DNA from: Archivesica marissinica
Taxonomy: Eukaryota; Mollusca; Bivalvia; Venerida; Vesicomyidae
DNA length: 64,000 bases
Assembly (NCBI GenBank): GCA_014843695.1
Contig: CM026401.1
Coordinates: 28,269,051 to 28,333,050, forward strand
Direction: 5' to 3'
In this document: positions 13,119 to 23,270 of the stretch, one piece after another
Layout: every line of letters begins with the position of its first letter
Numbering within the stretch: the first letter of the stretch is position 1
Position numbers and translations under genes: made by a program
Notes under the pieces: model-generated
Database searches by the model: none
Told to the model about the DNA's origin: nothing
The model's input: the letters and a program-made list of their open reading frames with translations, nothing else

Positions 13119-13240
13119 ATTATATCATTAATGTGTACATCTTGCATACCGTATAAGCCAATCCTTTCATTGCATCACAAGCTGTAGAGTGAATTATCTG
13201 TCACATTATTGAGGTGAAAACTTGTGTGAAGTACAAAACC

Positions 13241-13372
13241 AACAAATCCCTTTACCATTGATATAAGTAAGAAACATCGTGATATTTGGGCAAATATTGC
13301 AAACAAATCCCTTTACCATTGATATAAGTAAGAAACATCGTGATATTTGGGCAAATATTGCAAACAAATCCC
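13241..13372. repeat. 61-bp tandem duplication
   Basis: Two full copies (13241-13301, 13302-13362) plus 10 bp of a third, starting AACAAATCCCTTTACCATTG. Confidence 0.95.
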
Positions 13373-15130
13373 ATCACTGGTGTGAAGTGTTGAAGTGTGA
13401 CTGACGGATGGACGGACTGATGAACTGTGCAAATATTATGCATACATATCTCTCGTCAATTCGAGATCAAACCATAAAATAGATCAGTAGGACAGACACC
13501 TAAGTTTCATAGGTACGTCCTACTTCCCTAATAATAAATAAATCATCGAAAATCTGAGTCAGCGTTTAACACAGATTTTGTCATAGCTTTATAGAATCAA
13601 AATAAGACAAAAACTACTATGAAAATAAGGTAAGTCTAACAGGATATGGAAGGTCACAATAAAAAGGCTGTTTATTTCCCATTTCCCAACCGACAAATGC
13701 TAAAAACGGCCCAAGTCTAAAATATTTTTAGGTTTACGTACACAATATTGAAATTTAATATGAAATCCAGTCATGAATCTAGTCTTCAATATATGATATA
13801 GCTTCATATTTCTCACTATAGATTTGTATGTGTAGAAACTGACGTGTCTGGCAGTTGTTTCTTATTATTACACAGACGTTATCATCATTAAATTTTGTAA
13901 ATGCTACCTTTTTGGTACAATTTTATTATTATTTTCCTACCAATGTACCTACCAAACTTCAAAAATCAGAGATGGGAAATGGGAAAAAACATAATTGTGG
14001 CCTAAGAGTACTTTTATATCTAATGAACACAAAGAATGGAAATGACCAACAATAAATCATAAAGAGTGAAAACTTGTCTATGTAATTTGATTGCAAAATT
14101 CAAAACAAAGCTAATTTACATAATTTTATATATTATACACACTGAAAGTACAAGTACATTTCATGAAGTATTCAATATCAGATTTAAGAAAAATGTATGG
14201 TTGGTCATGTGATTATAAAACCAACAATGCAATCGACAAAATTCACAAAACTTCATCATTGCATTTTGAGATAGACTGAATTACATTTTTATTTCTTAAT
14301 AATTTCATAAATTAATAGAAATAATCAACATAATACATACAATTATAATAATTTACTTGGAATCTCAAGAAAACTGAGTGAAAATATTCTCACAAATATT
14401 ACATAAAGTTGTGAAAATATATTAATTATATCCCTTTACTCAAAGTTATAGAAAAAAACATAAATAACTTTTTAAACAGTGGTTGAGCCCAATTAAAAGT
14501 TCAGATAAAATTGAACTGTATGCGAGTGTTCAATTTATATGACGGAAATTTGAATAAAACCTTGACACATGAAATGCTTTGCTAGTATGATAGAAAACTG
14601 AAGTACAGGAAGTGATGAACGAGAAAACCCCAAGTCAAAATAAGATTATAATATAATTATAGTTTTCAAGTAGGGGTAGATTCTACATAAAAAAATGTCT
14701 TGGGTTGATTTCTTTACTAAAATACTTCCTGGTTTTGTAACATCAGGAATATAGATAGATGTCAATCAAATGGATCGCTGTTATGTGTACAATTAATTAC
14801 ATGTGTCTACTCTTCAATTTTAATTGGCATTTTAATTAGCCCTCTTGGAGTCTCACTATCGACGTTTACCTCCCTTGATATTAGATGTTTTATGTTATTC
14901 GATGTACGTGCAACTGACCTATTTACTGATGTAAAAGAAATGACGATGCAACACAAACTTGCAGTGTTGATTAAAAAAATACTTTTTTGGACGGAAAAAG
15001 GTCACAAACCAATATGGCCTTGGATTAGGACTATGTAAAAGTTTATATTAACTGTGGATTCAATTTCTTGTTAATCCATTTTCTGCCAAAAAAAGTTGCC
15101 TCTATGGAAGAATAAATTGCAATCCGAATC
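13373..15130. other. AT-rich downstream non-coding region
   Basis: No exon, RNA gene or mobile element was recognised. Very AT-rich. It lies 3' of the FOXJ3-like stop codon on the gene's strand, so part of it could be 3' UTR if a distal polyadenylation site is used. Confidence 0.4.
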
Positions 15131-15290
15131 AAAATAGTGCATCCGCGAATGTCTCGTCCCAACTATATGAAACAGCGTATCCAACAAAATAGTGCATCCG
15201 CGAATGTCTCGTCCCAACTATATGAAACAGCGTATCCAACAAAATAGTGCATCCGCGAATGTCCCAACTATATGAAACAGCATATCCAAC
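15131..15290. repeat. 55-bp tandem repeat, 2.9 copies
   Basis: Copies start AAAATAGTGCATCCGCGAAT at 15131, 15186 and 15241. The third has lost the CTCGT of GTCTCGTCCC. Confidence 0.93.
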
Positions 15291-16010
15291 AAAAAAGAAA
15301 CAGCCATAAATCCACCTTAAACAATGAAACAAACAAAGAAACAAACAGCCTATTGCACAGCTCCCCTAGGAAGAGCTCTTGCCAGTAGGGGACATAACTC
15401 TGTATTTTTATGCAGACATTTTGAGTACAACCCTGAGAACATATCGAGCCATGTTATTTACCCAGCAGAAGTAAGCTCACTGTAGCACATCCAATACAGT
15501 GAAAAATAAAACGATCATATAGTATGCCAATAAAATATAGAAACACAGCATCGCTAATTTGAGATAATGGAACGAGGACTCGTATAACATTCACAAAATA
15601 CATATATCTATATATTATATTACACATGTTCATGAAACAAAGACCAGCTTATATCAATTATGTCAACAGTTATATATAAATAATACATTAGCAACAAAAC
15701 TACAAACTATCATATCGAAATTCAGCAGAATGATGCATTTAAAATTGTCATCTTGAACCAACAATAAATATGTCGGTAATGTTAGGTTTCTCTATTTTTG
15801 TATAAGTACATAAATAAGAAACACTGATATGTACATTACGCCTAGTTGATAATACAGATGATTTGGCATAAATATGATTGGTGTGACAATCATTCCTTCC
15901 TCTGATAACTATCCCATTTTAAAATGATGTGGTAACAAGAGTTCAACAACACAACACACAGAGGCATTCACTCACAAAGTCAGCTACCAATATAAACACA
16001 TTGCAAGCCT

Positions 16011-16016
16011 TTTATT
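16011..16016 (-). terminator. candidate polyadenylation signal (AATAAA, minus strand)
   Basis: TTTATT on the plus strand reads AATAAA on the gene strand, 100 nt after the stop codon. Other AATAAA matches occur further downstream in this AT-rich region, so which one is used cannot be decided from sequence. Confidence 0.3.
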
Positions 16017-16115
16017 TCTCAATATGTAGACTGGACTGCTAACACTTTTCTGCCATTTGTTTATTGACTGGTTCACCAGTCATCACATAGTTGATCTTTG
16101 GACTGGCTCAGTTGC

Positions 16116-16241
16116 TCATAATAGTTTGTCCCAGTCTGTGAAATCTTCTTCTATGTCATCAGCCGAGATGATGTTGCTAGGATGGGCAAAATTCACAGGT
16201 TGGACTTCGACACGCGGTTGGCTGGATACGAAACTGTCGGT
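16116..16241 (-). CDS. FOXJ3: FOXJ3-like exon 8 (terminal coding exon, stop codon)
   Basis: Encodes the last 41 residues, window residues 241-281, starting TDSFVSSQPRVEV and ending NIISADDIEEDFTDWDKLL, followed by TGA at 16116-16118. The acceptor is ATTGATTTTGCAG|ACC at 16242 with a pyrimidine-rich lead, phase 0, matching the phase-0 end of exon 7. The acidic DDIEEDF.DWD tail corresponds to the extreme C terminus of vertebrate FOXJ3, remembered as DDIQDDFDWDSIV; FOXJ2 ends similarly. Such acidic, aromatic tails are typical of activation motifs, which is an inference here. An open frame on the opposite strand over the same bases is just its antisense shadow. Confidence 0.92.
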   Translation of the reverse strand, partial: TDSFVSSQPRVEVQPVNFAHPSNIISADDIEEDFTDWDKLL

Positions 16242-16811
16242 CTGCAAAATCAATTGAAATATAATAAATGTTGATCAAATTCATACGTGCAGAATGCACA
16301 GAAACATTGACAATCATGAAGACTATACTCCATACCAGCATTTAGTCAATTTGCTTGAAAGATTTACTGTAGAACATTTATATTTTGCTAAGTTTCCCGA
16401 TATAATTGAATCGTAAATTCATGATTGTCGTGAATCATACTGTGACCGAATGTAGAGTTATATCCGTAAATATATATATCAAATTATACATTATACAATA
16501 CAATTAGAAGCTAAACATTTATTGAAAATATTCAAAATCGTGACAATTGCGAAATAAATTGTTCACAGAATTATAGTATTTTACAGTATTTTATCTATTG
16601 TTTATAGTTGCATAAAAAACTAGTCACATAAGCAATATAGGAAACACTTCAGCAGACTCTTTGTCCATTTAATCAGCATCTTTTTAGACAAATGAGCATA
16701 ATACTAAAATACGATTATGAAAATTGCATTTTAAATAAAGCAGCTATAGTAATTTGAACACATGAAATATTCTAGCTTGATTGTGAAACAAGTTATTACA
16801 ACTTATATTAA

Positions 16812-16985
16812 TCACTCTCGAGACCTCACTCCTGATGTACATATAATCATTCGCCATGAGGGAGAGAGAAGAGGCAATGTGGAATTTAAATGCCTTGCGT
16901 AAGGGCACAATCAACGTCTACAGCAGGGCGCGAACTCGGGGTATTTCGCATCTGAAGTGAACGCATCACTGCACTATCACGACTT
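16812..16985. mobile_element. dispersed repeat, family C copy 1
   Basis: Shares CTCTCGAGACCT, GAGAGAGAAGAGGCAATGTGG and a TGCCTTGCGTAAGGGCACAA segment with 38704-38865, in the same order and strand. Two diverged copies over unrelated flanks indicate an interspersed element. GCGCGAACTCGGGG at the right resembles a tRNA B box, so it is probably a SINE. No target duplication was identified. Confidence 0.6.
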
Positions 16986-17082
16986 CCAGGAAATATTATT
17001 CAATCAAATAAAAATTGTATTCCTGTTAGCCAAAATGATGAAAACATGTACAACTGACTCAAAAAGAAGTACTCAAACCCGT

Positions 17083-17897
17083 GACCATCAGTGATGATAG
17101 GCTACAGTGGTATACAAGTCAGTGACCATAACCACTCAACCACGGAGGCGGACCATCAGTGATGATAGGCTACAGTGGTATACAAGTCAGTGACCATAAC
17201 CACTCAACCACGGAGGCGGACCATCAGTGATGATAGGCTACAGTGGTATACAAGTCAGTGACCATAACCACTCAACCACGGAGGCGGACCATCAGTGATG
17301 ATAGGCTACAGTGGTATACAAGTCAGTGACCATAACCACTCAACCACGGAGGCGGACCATCAGTGATGATAGGCTACAGTGGTATACAAGTCAGTGACCA
17401 TAACCACTCAACCACGGAGGCGGACCATCAGTGATGATAGGCTACAGTGGTATACAAGTCAGTGACCATAACCACTCAACCACGGAGGCGGACCATCAGT
17501 GATGATAGGCTACAGTGGTATACAAGTCAGTGACCATAACCACTCAACCACGGAGGCGGACCATCAGTGATGATAGGCTACAGTGGTATACAAGTCAGTG
17601 ACCATAACCACTCAACCACGGAGGCGGACCATCAGTGATGATAGGCTACAGTGGTATACAAGTCAGTGACCATAACCACTCAACCACGGAGGCTGACCAT
17701 CAGTGATGATAGGCTACAGTGGTATACAAGTCAGTGACCATAACCACTCAACCACGGAGGCGGACCATCAGTGATGATAGGCTACAGTGGTATACAAGTC
17801 AGTGACCATAACCACTCAACCAACGGAGGCGGACCATCAGTGATGATAGGTTACAGTGGTATACAAGTCAGCAACCATAACCACTCGACCATGGATG
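17083..17897. repeat. 68-bp array made of SINE tRNA-like heads, 12 copies
   Basis: Monomer starts GACCATCAGTGATGATAGGC and ends AACCACTCAACCACGGAGGC G. Copies begin at 17083 and every 68 bp to 17763, then 17832 after one extra A. On the minus strand each monomer reads CCTCCGTGGTTGAGTGGTTA, a tRNA-type A box. It is closely similar to the head of the intact SINE at 37819-38097. The B-box part (CAAACCC on plus) is present only once, at the left edge. Eleven of twelve copies are nearly identical, so the expansion looks recent. Lies in intron 7. Confidence 0.9.
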
Positions 17898-18056
17898 CAG
17901 ACTAGGTTTTACTTTAAGTGGTGGAGGAAAATTGAAGGTTCCCCTCCGGGCATGGCTTCATGCATGATGGATAGGAACACAGGTAGAACCACTGATCTTC
18001 TACAGGTTAGCTGGATAGCTTCCACCTGTGAAACAATCCAACTACAATAGAATGTT
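17898..18056 (-). mobile_element. SINE family B body fragment
   Basis: ACACAGGTAGAACCACTGAT, the TAGCTGGATAGCTTCCACCTG segment and preceding GGTGGAGG match the bodies of SINE copies at 39800-40330, 41029-41252 and 49976-50234. It directly continues the tRNA-head array at 17083-17897, consistent with one SINE whose head has been amplified in place. Confidence 0.55.
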
Positions 18057-18135
18057 GCTGGAAGGCAATGACGTTGTAGGCACAATTAGGCCTAGTACTC
18101 ATCACTCTGCACTACTAGTGCAGGAAAGCTTTACG

Positions 18136-19735
18136 TGAACTATATAAATAACCACTTACTGTGGATGCTGGTGACCCCTGTGGACTATATAAATAACCAC
18201 TTACTGTGGATGCTGGCGACCCCTGTGGACTATATAAATAACCACTTACTGTGGATGCTGGCAACCCCTGTGAACTATATAAATAACCACTTACTGTGGA
18301 TGCTGGCGACCCCTGTGAACTATATAAATAACCACTTACTGTGGATGCTGGCGACCCCTGTGAACTATATAAATAACCACTTACTGTGGATGCTGGCGAC
18401 CCCTGTGGACTATATAAATAACCACTTACTGTGGATGCTGGCGACCCCTGTGGACTATATAAATAACCACTTACTGTGGATGCTGGCGACACCTGTGGAC
18501 TATATAAATAACCACTTACTGTGGATGCTGGCGACCCCTGTGGACTATATAAATAACCACTTACTGTGGATGCTGGCAACCCCTGTGAACTATATAAATA
18601 ACCACTTACTGTGGATGCTGGCGACCCCTGTGGACTATATAAATAACCACTTACTGTGGATGCTGGCGACCCCTGTGGACTATATAAATAACCACTTACT
18701 GTGGATGCTGGCGACCCCTGTGGACTATATAAATAACCACTTACTGTGGATGCTGGCGACACCTGTGGACTATATAAATAACCACTTATTGTGGATGCTG
18801 GCGACACCTGTGAACTATATAAATAACCACTTACTGTGGATGCTGGCGACACCTGTGAACTATATAAATAACCACTTACTGTGGATGCTGGCGACACCTG
18901 TGGACTATATAAATAACCACTTACTGTGGATGCTGGCGACACCTGTGGACTATATAAATAACCACTTACTGTGGATGCTGGCGACACCTGTGGACTATAT
19001 AAATAACCACTTACTGTGGATGCTGGCAACCCCTGTGGACTATATAAATAACCACTTACTGTGGATGCTGGCGACACCTGTGAACTATATAAATAACCAC
19101 TTACTGTGGATGCTGGCGACCCCTGTGGACTATATAAATAACCACTTACTGTGGATGCTGGCGACACCTGTGGACTATATAAATAACCACTTACTGTGGA
19201 TGCTGGCGACACCTGTGGACTATATAAATAACCACTTACTGTGGATGCTGGCGACCCCTGTGGACTATATAAATAACCACTTACTGTGGATGCTGGCAAC
19301 CCCTGTGGACTATATAAATAACCACTTACTGTGGATGCTGGCGACCCCTGTGGACTATATAAATAACCACTTACTGTGGATGCTGGCGACCCCTGTGAAC
19401 TATATAAATAACCACTTACTGTGGATGCTGGCGACCCCTGTGGACTATATAAATAACCACTTACTGTGGATGCTGGCAACCCCTGTGAACTATATAAATA
19501 ACCACTTACTGTGGATGCTGGCGACCCCTGTGAACTATATAAATAACCACTTACTGTGGATGCTGGCGACCCCTGTGAACTATATAAATAACCACTTACT
19601 GTGGATGCTGGCGACACCTGTGAACTATATAAATAACCACTTACTGTGGATGCTGGCGACACCTGTGAACTATATAAATAACCACTTACTGTGGATGCTG
19701 GTGATACCTGTGAACTATATAACTCTACCACTTAC
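18136..19735. repeat. 45-bp array copying the exon 7 / intron 7 junction, about 36 copies
   Basis: On the gene strand each monomer is TAGTCCACAGGTGTCGCC + AGCATCCACA (identical, apart from point variants, to the last 28 nt of exon 7) + the donor GTAAGTGG + TTATTTATA. The real exon end (19736) is the first member; the array fills intron 7 immediately downstream. Nearly all copies keep GTAAGT (one near 18786 has AT for GT). A period of 45 = 15 codons keeps SPAST and neighbouring codons in the exon frame in each monomer, so both strands stay open for more than 1.6 kb. However, the first spacer (46 bp) breaks frame with exon 7 and meets TAG, so it is not coding. Variants are CCC/ACC and GAC/AAC. 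Confidence 0.96.
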
Positions 19736-19836
19736 TGTGGATGCTGGCGACACCTGTGGACTAATCCCCTGCTGAATCTCAATCGGAACCTTCAAGGACA
19801 AGTTGCTTGATCCATTAAACATCGGTCCACCATGAC
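19736..19836 (-). CDS. FOXJ3: FOXJ3-like exon 7
   Basis: 101 nt, window residues 208-240, beginning HGGPMFNGSSNLSLKVPIE and ending GISPQVSPAST. Acceptor TTTCCTGCTTTTCAG|GT at 19837 with a strong pyrimidine tract; phase 1 entry completes a Gly codon from exon 6. Donor ACA|GTAAGT at 19735, phase 0, joining to exon 8 (ACC). It falls in the Ser/Pro-rich linker between the conserved QTG block and the acidic tail, poorly conserved in the family, so it is assigned by splice sites and phase. Its final 28 nt are the seed of the 45-bp array that follows. Confidence 0.85.
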
Positions 19837-19896
19837 CTGAAAAGCAGGAAATTATTGAACTACCAAGAAATAAATATCATAACCCTGTATGAGGAA

Positions 19897-21522
19897 AGCA
19901 GCAAACTACTGAAGGTAAGTAACAGCAAACTACTGAAGGTAAGTAACAGTGAACTACTGAAGGTAAGAAACAGCAAACTACTGAAGGTAAGAAACAGCGA
20001 ACTACTGAAGGTAAGTAACAGTGAACTACTGAAGGTAAGTAACAGCGAACTACTGAAGGTAAGTAACAGTGAACTACTGAAGGTAAGTAACAGCGAACTA
20101 CTGAAAGTAAGAAACAGCAAACTACTGAAGGTAAGAAACAGCGAACTACTGAAGGTAAGTAACAGTGAACTACTGAAGGTAAGTAACAGCGAACTACTGA
20201 AGGTAAGTAACAGTGAACTACTGAAGGTAAGTAACAGCGAACTACTGAAAGTAAGAAACAGCAAACTACTGAAGGTAAGAAACAGCGAACTACTGAAGGT
20301 AAGTAACAGTGAACTACTGAAGGTAAGTAACAGCGAACTACTGAAGGTAAGTAACAGTGAACTACTGAAGGTAAGTAACAGCGAACTACTGAAAGTAAGA
20401 AACAGCAAACTACTGAAGGTAAGAAACAGCGAACTACTGAAGGTAAGTAACAGTGAACTACTGAAGGTAAGTAACAGCGAACTACTGAAGGTAAGTAACA
20501 GTGAACTACTGAAGGTAAGTAACAGTGAACTACTGAAGGTAAGTAACAGTGAACTACTGAAGGTAAGTAACAGTGAACTACTGAAGGTAAGTAACAGTGA
20601 ACTACTGAAGGTAAGTAACAGCAAACTACTGAAGGTAAGAAACAGCGAACTACTGAAGGTAAGTAACAGTGAACTACTGAAGGTAAGTAACAGCAAACTA
20701 CTGAAGGTAAGTAACAGTGAACTATTGAAGGTAAGTAACAGTGAACTACTGAAGGTAAGTAACAGTGAACTACTGAAGGTAAGAAACAGCAAACTACTGA
20801 AGGTAAGAAACAGCGAACTACTGAAGGTAAGTAACAGCAAACTACTGAAGGTAAGTAACAGTGAACTACTGAAGGTAAGTAACAGTGAACTACTGAAGGT
20901 AACTAACAGTGAACTACTGAAGGTAAGAAACAGCAAACTACTGAAGGTAAGTAACAGTGAACTACTGAAGGTAAGAAACAGCAAACTACTGAAGGTAAGA
21001 AACAGCGAACTACTGAAGGTAAGTAACAGTGAACTACTGAAGGTAAGTAACAGCAAACTACTGAAGGTAAGTAACAGTGAACTACTGAAGGTAAGTAACA
21101 GTGAACTACTGAAGGTAAGAAACAGCAAACTACTGAAGGTAAGACTCAGCGAACTACTGAAGGTAAGTAACAGTGAACTACTGAAGGTAAGTAACAGCGA
21201 ACTACTGAAGGTAAGTAACAGTGAACTACTGAAGGTAAGTAACAGTGAACTACTGAAGGTAAGTAACAGCGAACTACTGAAGGTAAGTAACAGTGAACTA
21301 CTGAAGGTAAGTAACAGCAAACTTCTGAAGGTAAGAAACAGCGAACTACTGAAGGTAAGTAACAGTGAACTACTGAAGGTAAGTAACAGCAAACTACTGA
21401 AGGTAAGTAACAGTGAACTACTGAAGGTAACTAACAGTGAACTACTGAAGGTAAGTAACAGCAAACTACTGAAGGTAAGTAACAGCAAACTACTGAAGGT
21501 AAGTAACAGCGAACTACTGAGG
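19897..21522. repeat. 24-bp array with a perfect 5' splice-site consensus on the plus strand, about 67 copies
   Basis: Monomer GAACTACTGAAGGTAAGTAA CAGT, with GTAAGT/GTAAGA and CAGC/CAGT alternation in fixed local orders (a five-monomer block repeats near 20001-20400). The plus strand holds AAG|GTAAGT in most monomers, antisense to the gene. On the gene strand the monomer reads TTACTTACCTTCAG, a pyrimidine-AG acceptor-like string, and the array ends 60 bp upstream of the true exon 7 acceptor. Period 24 keeps both strands open (ELLKVSNS repeats on plus); this is low complexity, not a gene. Confidence 0.95.
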
Positions 21523-21564
21523 AACGGAACACAAAATCAATTAAATCACTGAAAGTGCATCGGT

Positions 21565-22025
21565 ATCAATTGTACAGGTTACAGTTGCATTTGTTTCAGT
21601 TTCAATTGCATTTGTTTCAATTGCTTTGGTTTTCATTTCAATTGTATTGGTTAAATTGTACTGTTCTTAGTTTCAATTGTATTAGTTTTAATTGCATTGG
21701 TTTTTAATTGCATTGGTTTCAATTGCATTGGTTTCAATTGCCCCAGTTTCAATTATACTGGTTTCAATTGTGGTTTCAATTGTACTGGTTTCAATTCCAC
21801 TGGTTTCAATTGTACTGATTTCAATTGTACTGATTTCAATTGTACTGATTTCAATTGCAATGGTTTCAATTGTACTGATTTCAATTGTACTGGTTTCAAT
21901 TGCAATGGTTTCAATTGCACTGGTTTCAATTGTACTGATTTCAATTGCAATGGTTTCAATTGTACTTTGATTTCCATTGTATTGGTTTTAATTACATTGG
22001 TTTTGGTTTCAATTGATTTGGTTTT
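21565..22025. repeat. 15-bp minisatellite (TTTCAATTGYACTGG), about 30 copies
   Basis: Degenerate 15-bp unit with CTGATTTCAATTG and CTGGTTTCAATTG variants; older and less regular at the left. It begins about 30 bp into intron 6, just after the exon 6 donor, but does not include that donor. Confidence 0.9.
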
Positions 22026-22054
22026 AGTGGGATGTATGTTGGTCCATTTCTTAC

Positions 22055-22219
22055 CAGTATTAAGATCATAGTGTGTGGTTGGTGGGGTGCGAGTTGGTGT
22101 GTTACCACCGGGTCCTGTCTGATGGAAGAAGTTACTAAGAGAAGATGCCAGATCGGCAAACTGCTCCGGGTTAAACGACCAGTTTACATTTTCTCCTTGC
22201 TTCATTGTATCGACCAGAC
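22055..22219 (-). CDS. FOXJ3: FOXJ3-like exon 6 (conserved QFADL block)
   Basis: 165 nt, window residues 153-206, beginning LVDTMKQGENVNWSFNPEQ then FADLASSLSNFFHQTGPG and ending THYDLNT. Acceptor TTTCACTTTCAG|GT at 22220; donor ACTG|GTAAGA at 22054; phase 1 at both ends. Corresponds to the vertebrate FOXJ3 block remembered as LMESMRQADLKNWSLDQVQ followed by FADL and a QTG, the best conserved region outside the forkhead domain. The preceding Gly is split with exon 5, so SQFQ|G joins to LVDTM exactly as SQFQGLMESM does in FOXJ3. Confidence 0.95.
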
Positions 22220-22784
22220 CTGAAAGTGAAATATATGCCACTACATTATAAACATAACCAAGGATATAATGAAGACATTTGGAACTGAATAATAACGGCT
22301 TAATTAAATTTTATCTAACAAGCTGTTAGAGACATCAGTAATTTTATTAAAAGAGACACAGAAGATTTAGGAATGTAATTCTGTCTGGTTTAAGCATATT
22401 TATAATTCATAATTTACATAATACAGACTCTACATGTATATAATTAGCAGTGCTTTCATAACAGGAATTTGACTAAAATTATTTCCCTAAAAATGACACG
22501 AAAACAATTGCTGAAATTGATACAGTTTGTTTTTTGAACTTGCAAACAAAATTCTTGAAAAGAATTGAAAATACTTCCTGAAAATCTGTATTAATGAAAG
22601 TACTGTTAATACAATGACAAGTGCTTGGACATTTTCTGTACATGCGCTCTATATTAGAATATATTAGTGCAGTTCCAAGAAATCATTACAACTTTGCTGA
22701 AAATTATCAAGCTATAAGACATGTTATTGTGTACATATGGTATATAATGCTACGTATTTTCATAAATAAGAACTATAGAGCAAA
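22220..22784. other. 3' end of intron 5, unique AT-rich sequence
   Basis: The only non-array part of the 15.4-kb intron 5. It contains the pyrimidine-rich approach to the exon 6 acceptor (ATTTCACTTTCAG). Nothing else recognised. Confidence 0.6.
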
Positions 22785-22937
22785 TATATATATATCTGGT
22801 CTTACCTTGGAACTGTGAAATGTCTATATATATCTGGTCTACATTGGAACTATGAAATGTCTATATATATCTGGTCTTAGCTTGGAACTGTGAAATGTCT
22901 ATATATATCTGGTCTTAGCTTGGAACTGTGAAATGTC

Positions 22938-22969
<32 letters not shown>

Positions 22970-23235
22970 ATCTGGTCTTAGCTTGGAACTGTGACATGTC
23001 TATATATATCTGGTATTAGCTTGGAACTGTGAAATGTCTATATATATCTGGTCTTACCTTGGAACTGTGAAATGTCTATATATATCTGGTCTTACCTTGG
23101 AACTGTGAAATGTCTATATATATCTGGTCTTACCTAGGAACTGTGACATGTCTATATATATATATCTGGTCTTAGCTTGGAACTGTGACATGTCTATATA
23201 TATATATAATCTGGTCTTAGCTTGGAACTGTGACA

Positions 23236-23270
<35 letters not shown>

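Noticed and set aside
16057..16257. 66-codon plus-strand open frame
   Set aside because: Antisense to FOXJ3-like exon 8, which has the family C terminus, a correct acceptor and matching phase.
18115..19775. Open frames of about 540 codons on both strands
   Set aside because: Both are repeats of a 15-codon unit with no stop in either direction. The minus frame is the amplified end of exon 7 plus intron; the first spacer breaks the frame with the exon.
19855..21552. Open frames of about 550 codons (ELLKVSNS repeats on plus, LLLTFSSS on minus)
   Set aside because: 24-bp low-complexity array without stops on either strand; each monomer is interrupted by splice-like GTAAGT, with no start context or non-repeat domain.
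21753..22241. 162-codon minus-strand open frame as one protein
   Set aside because: Only 22055-22219 is exon 6; the rest reads through the acceptor side and through the donor into the 15-bp array.
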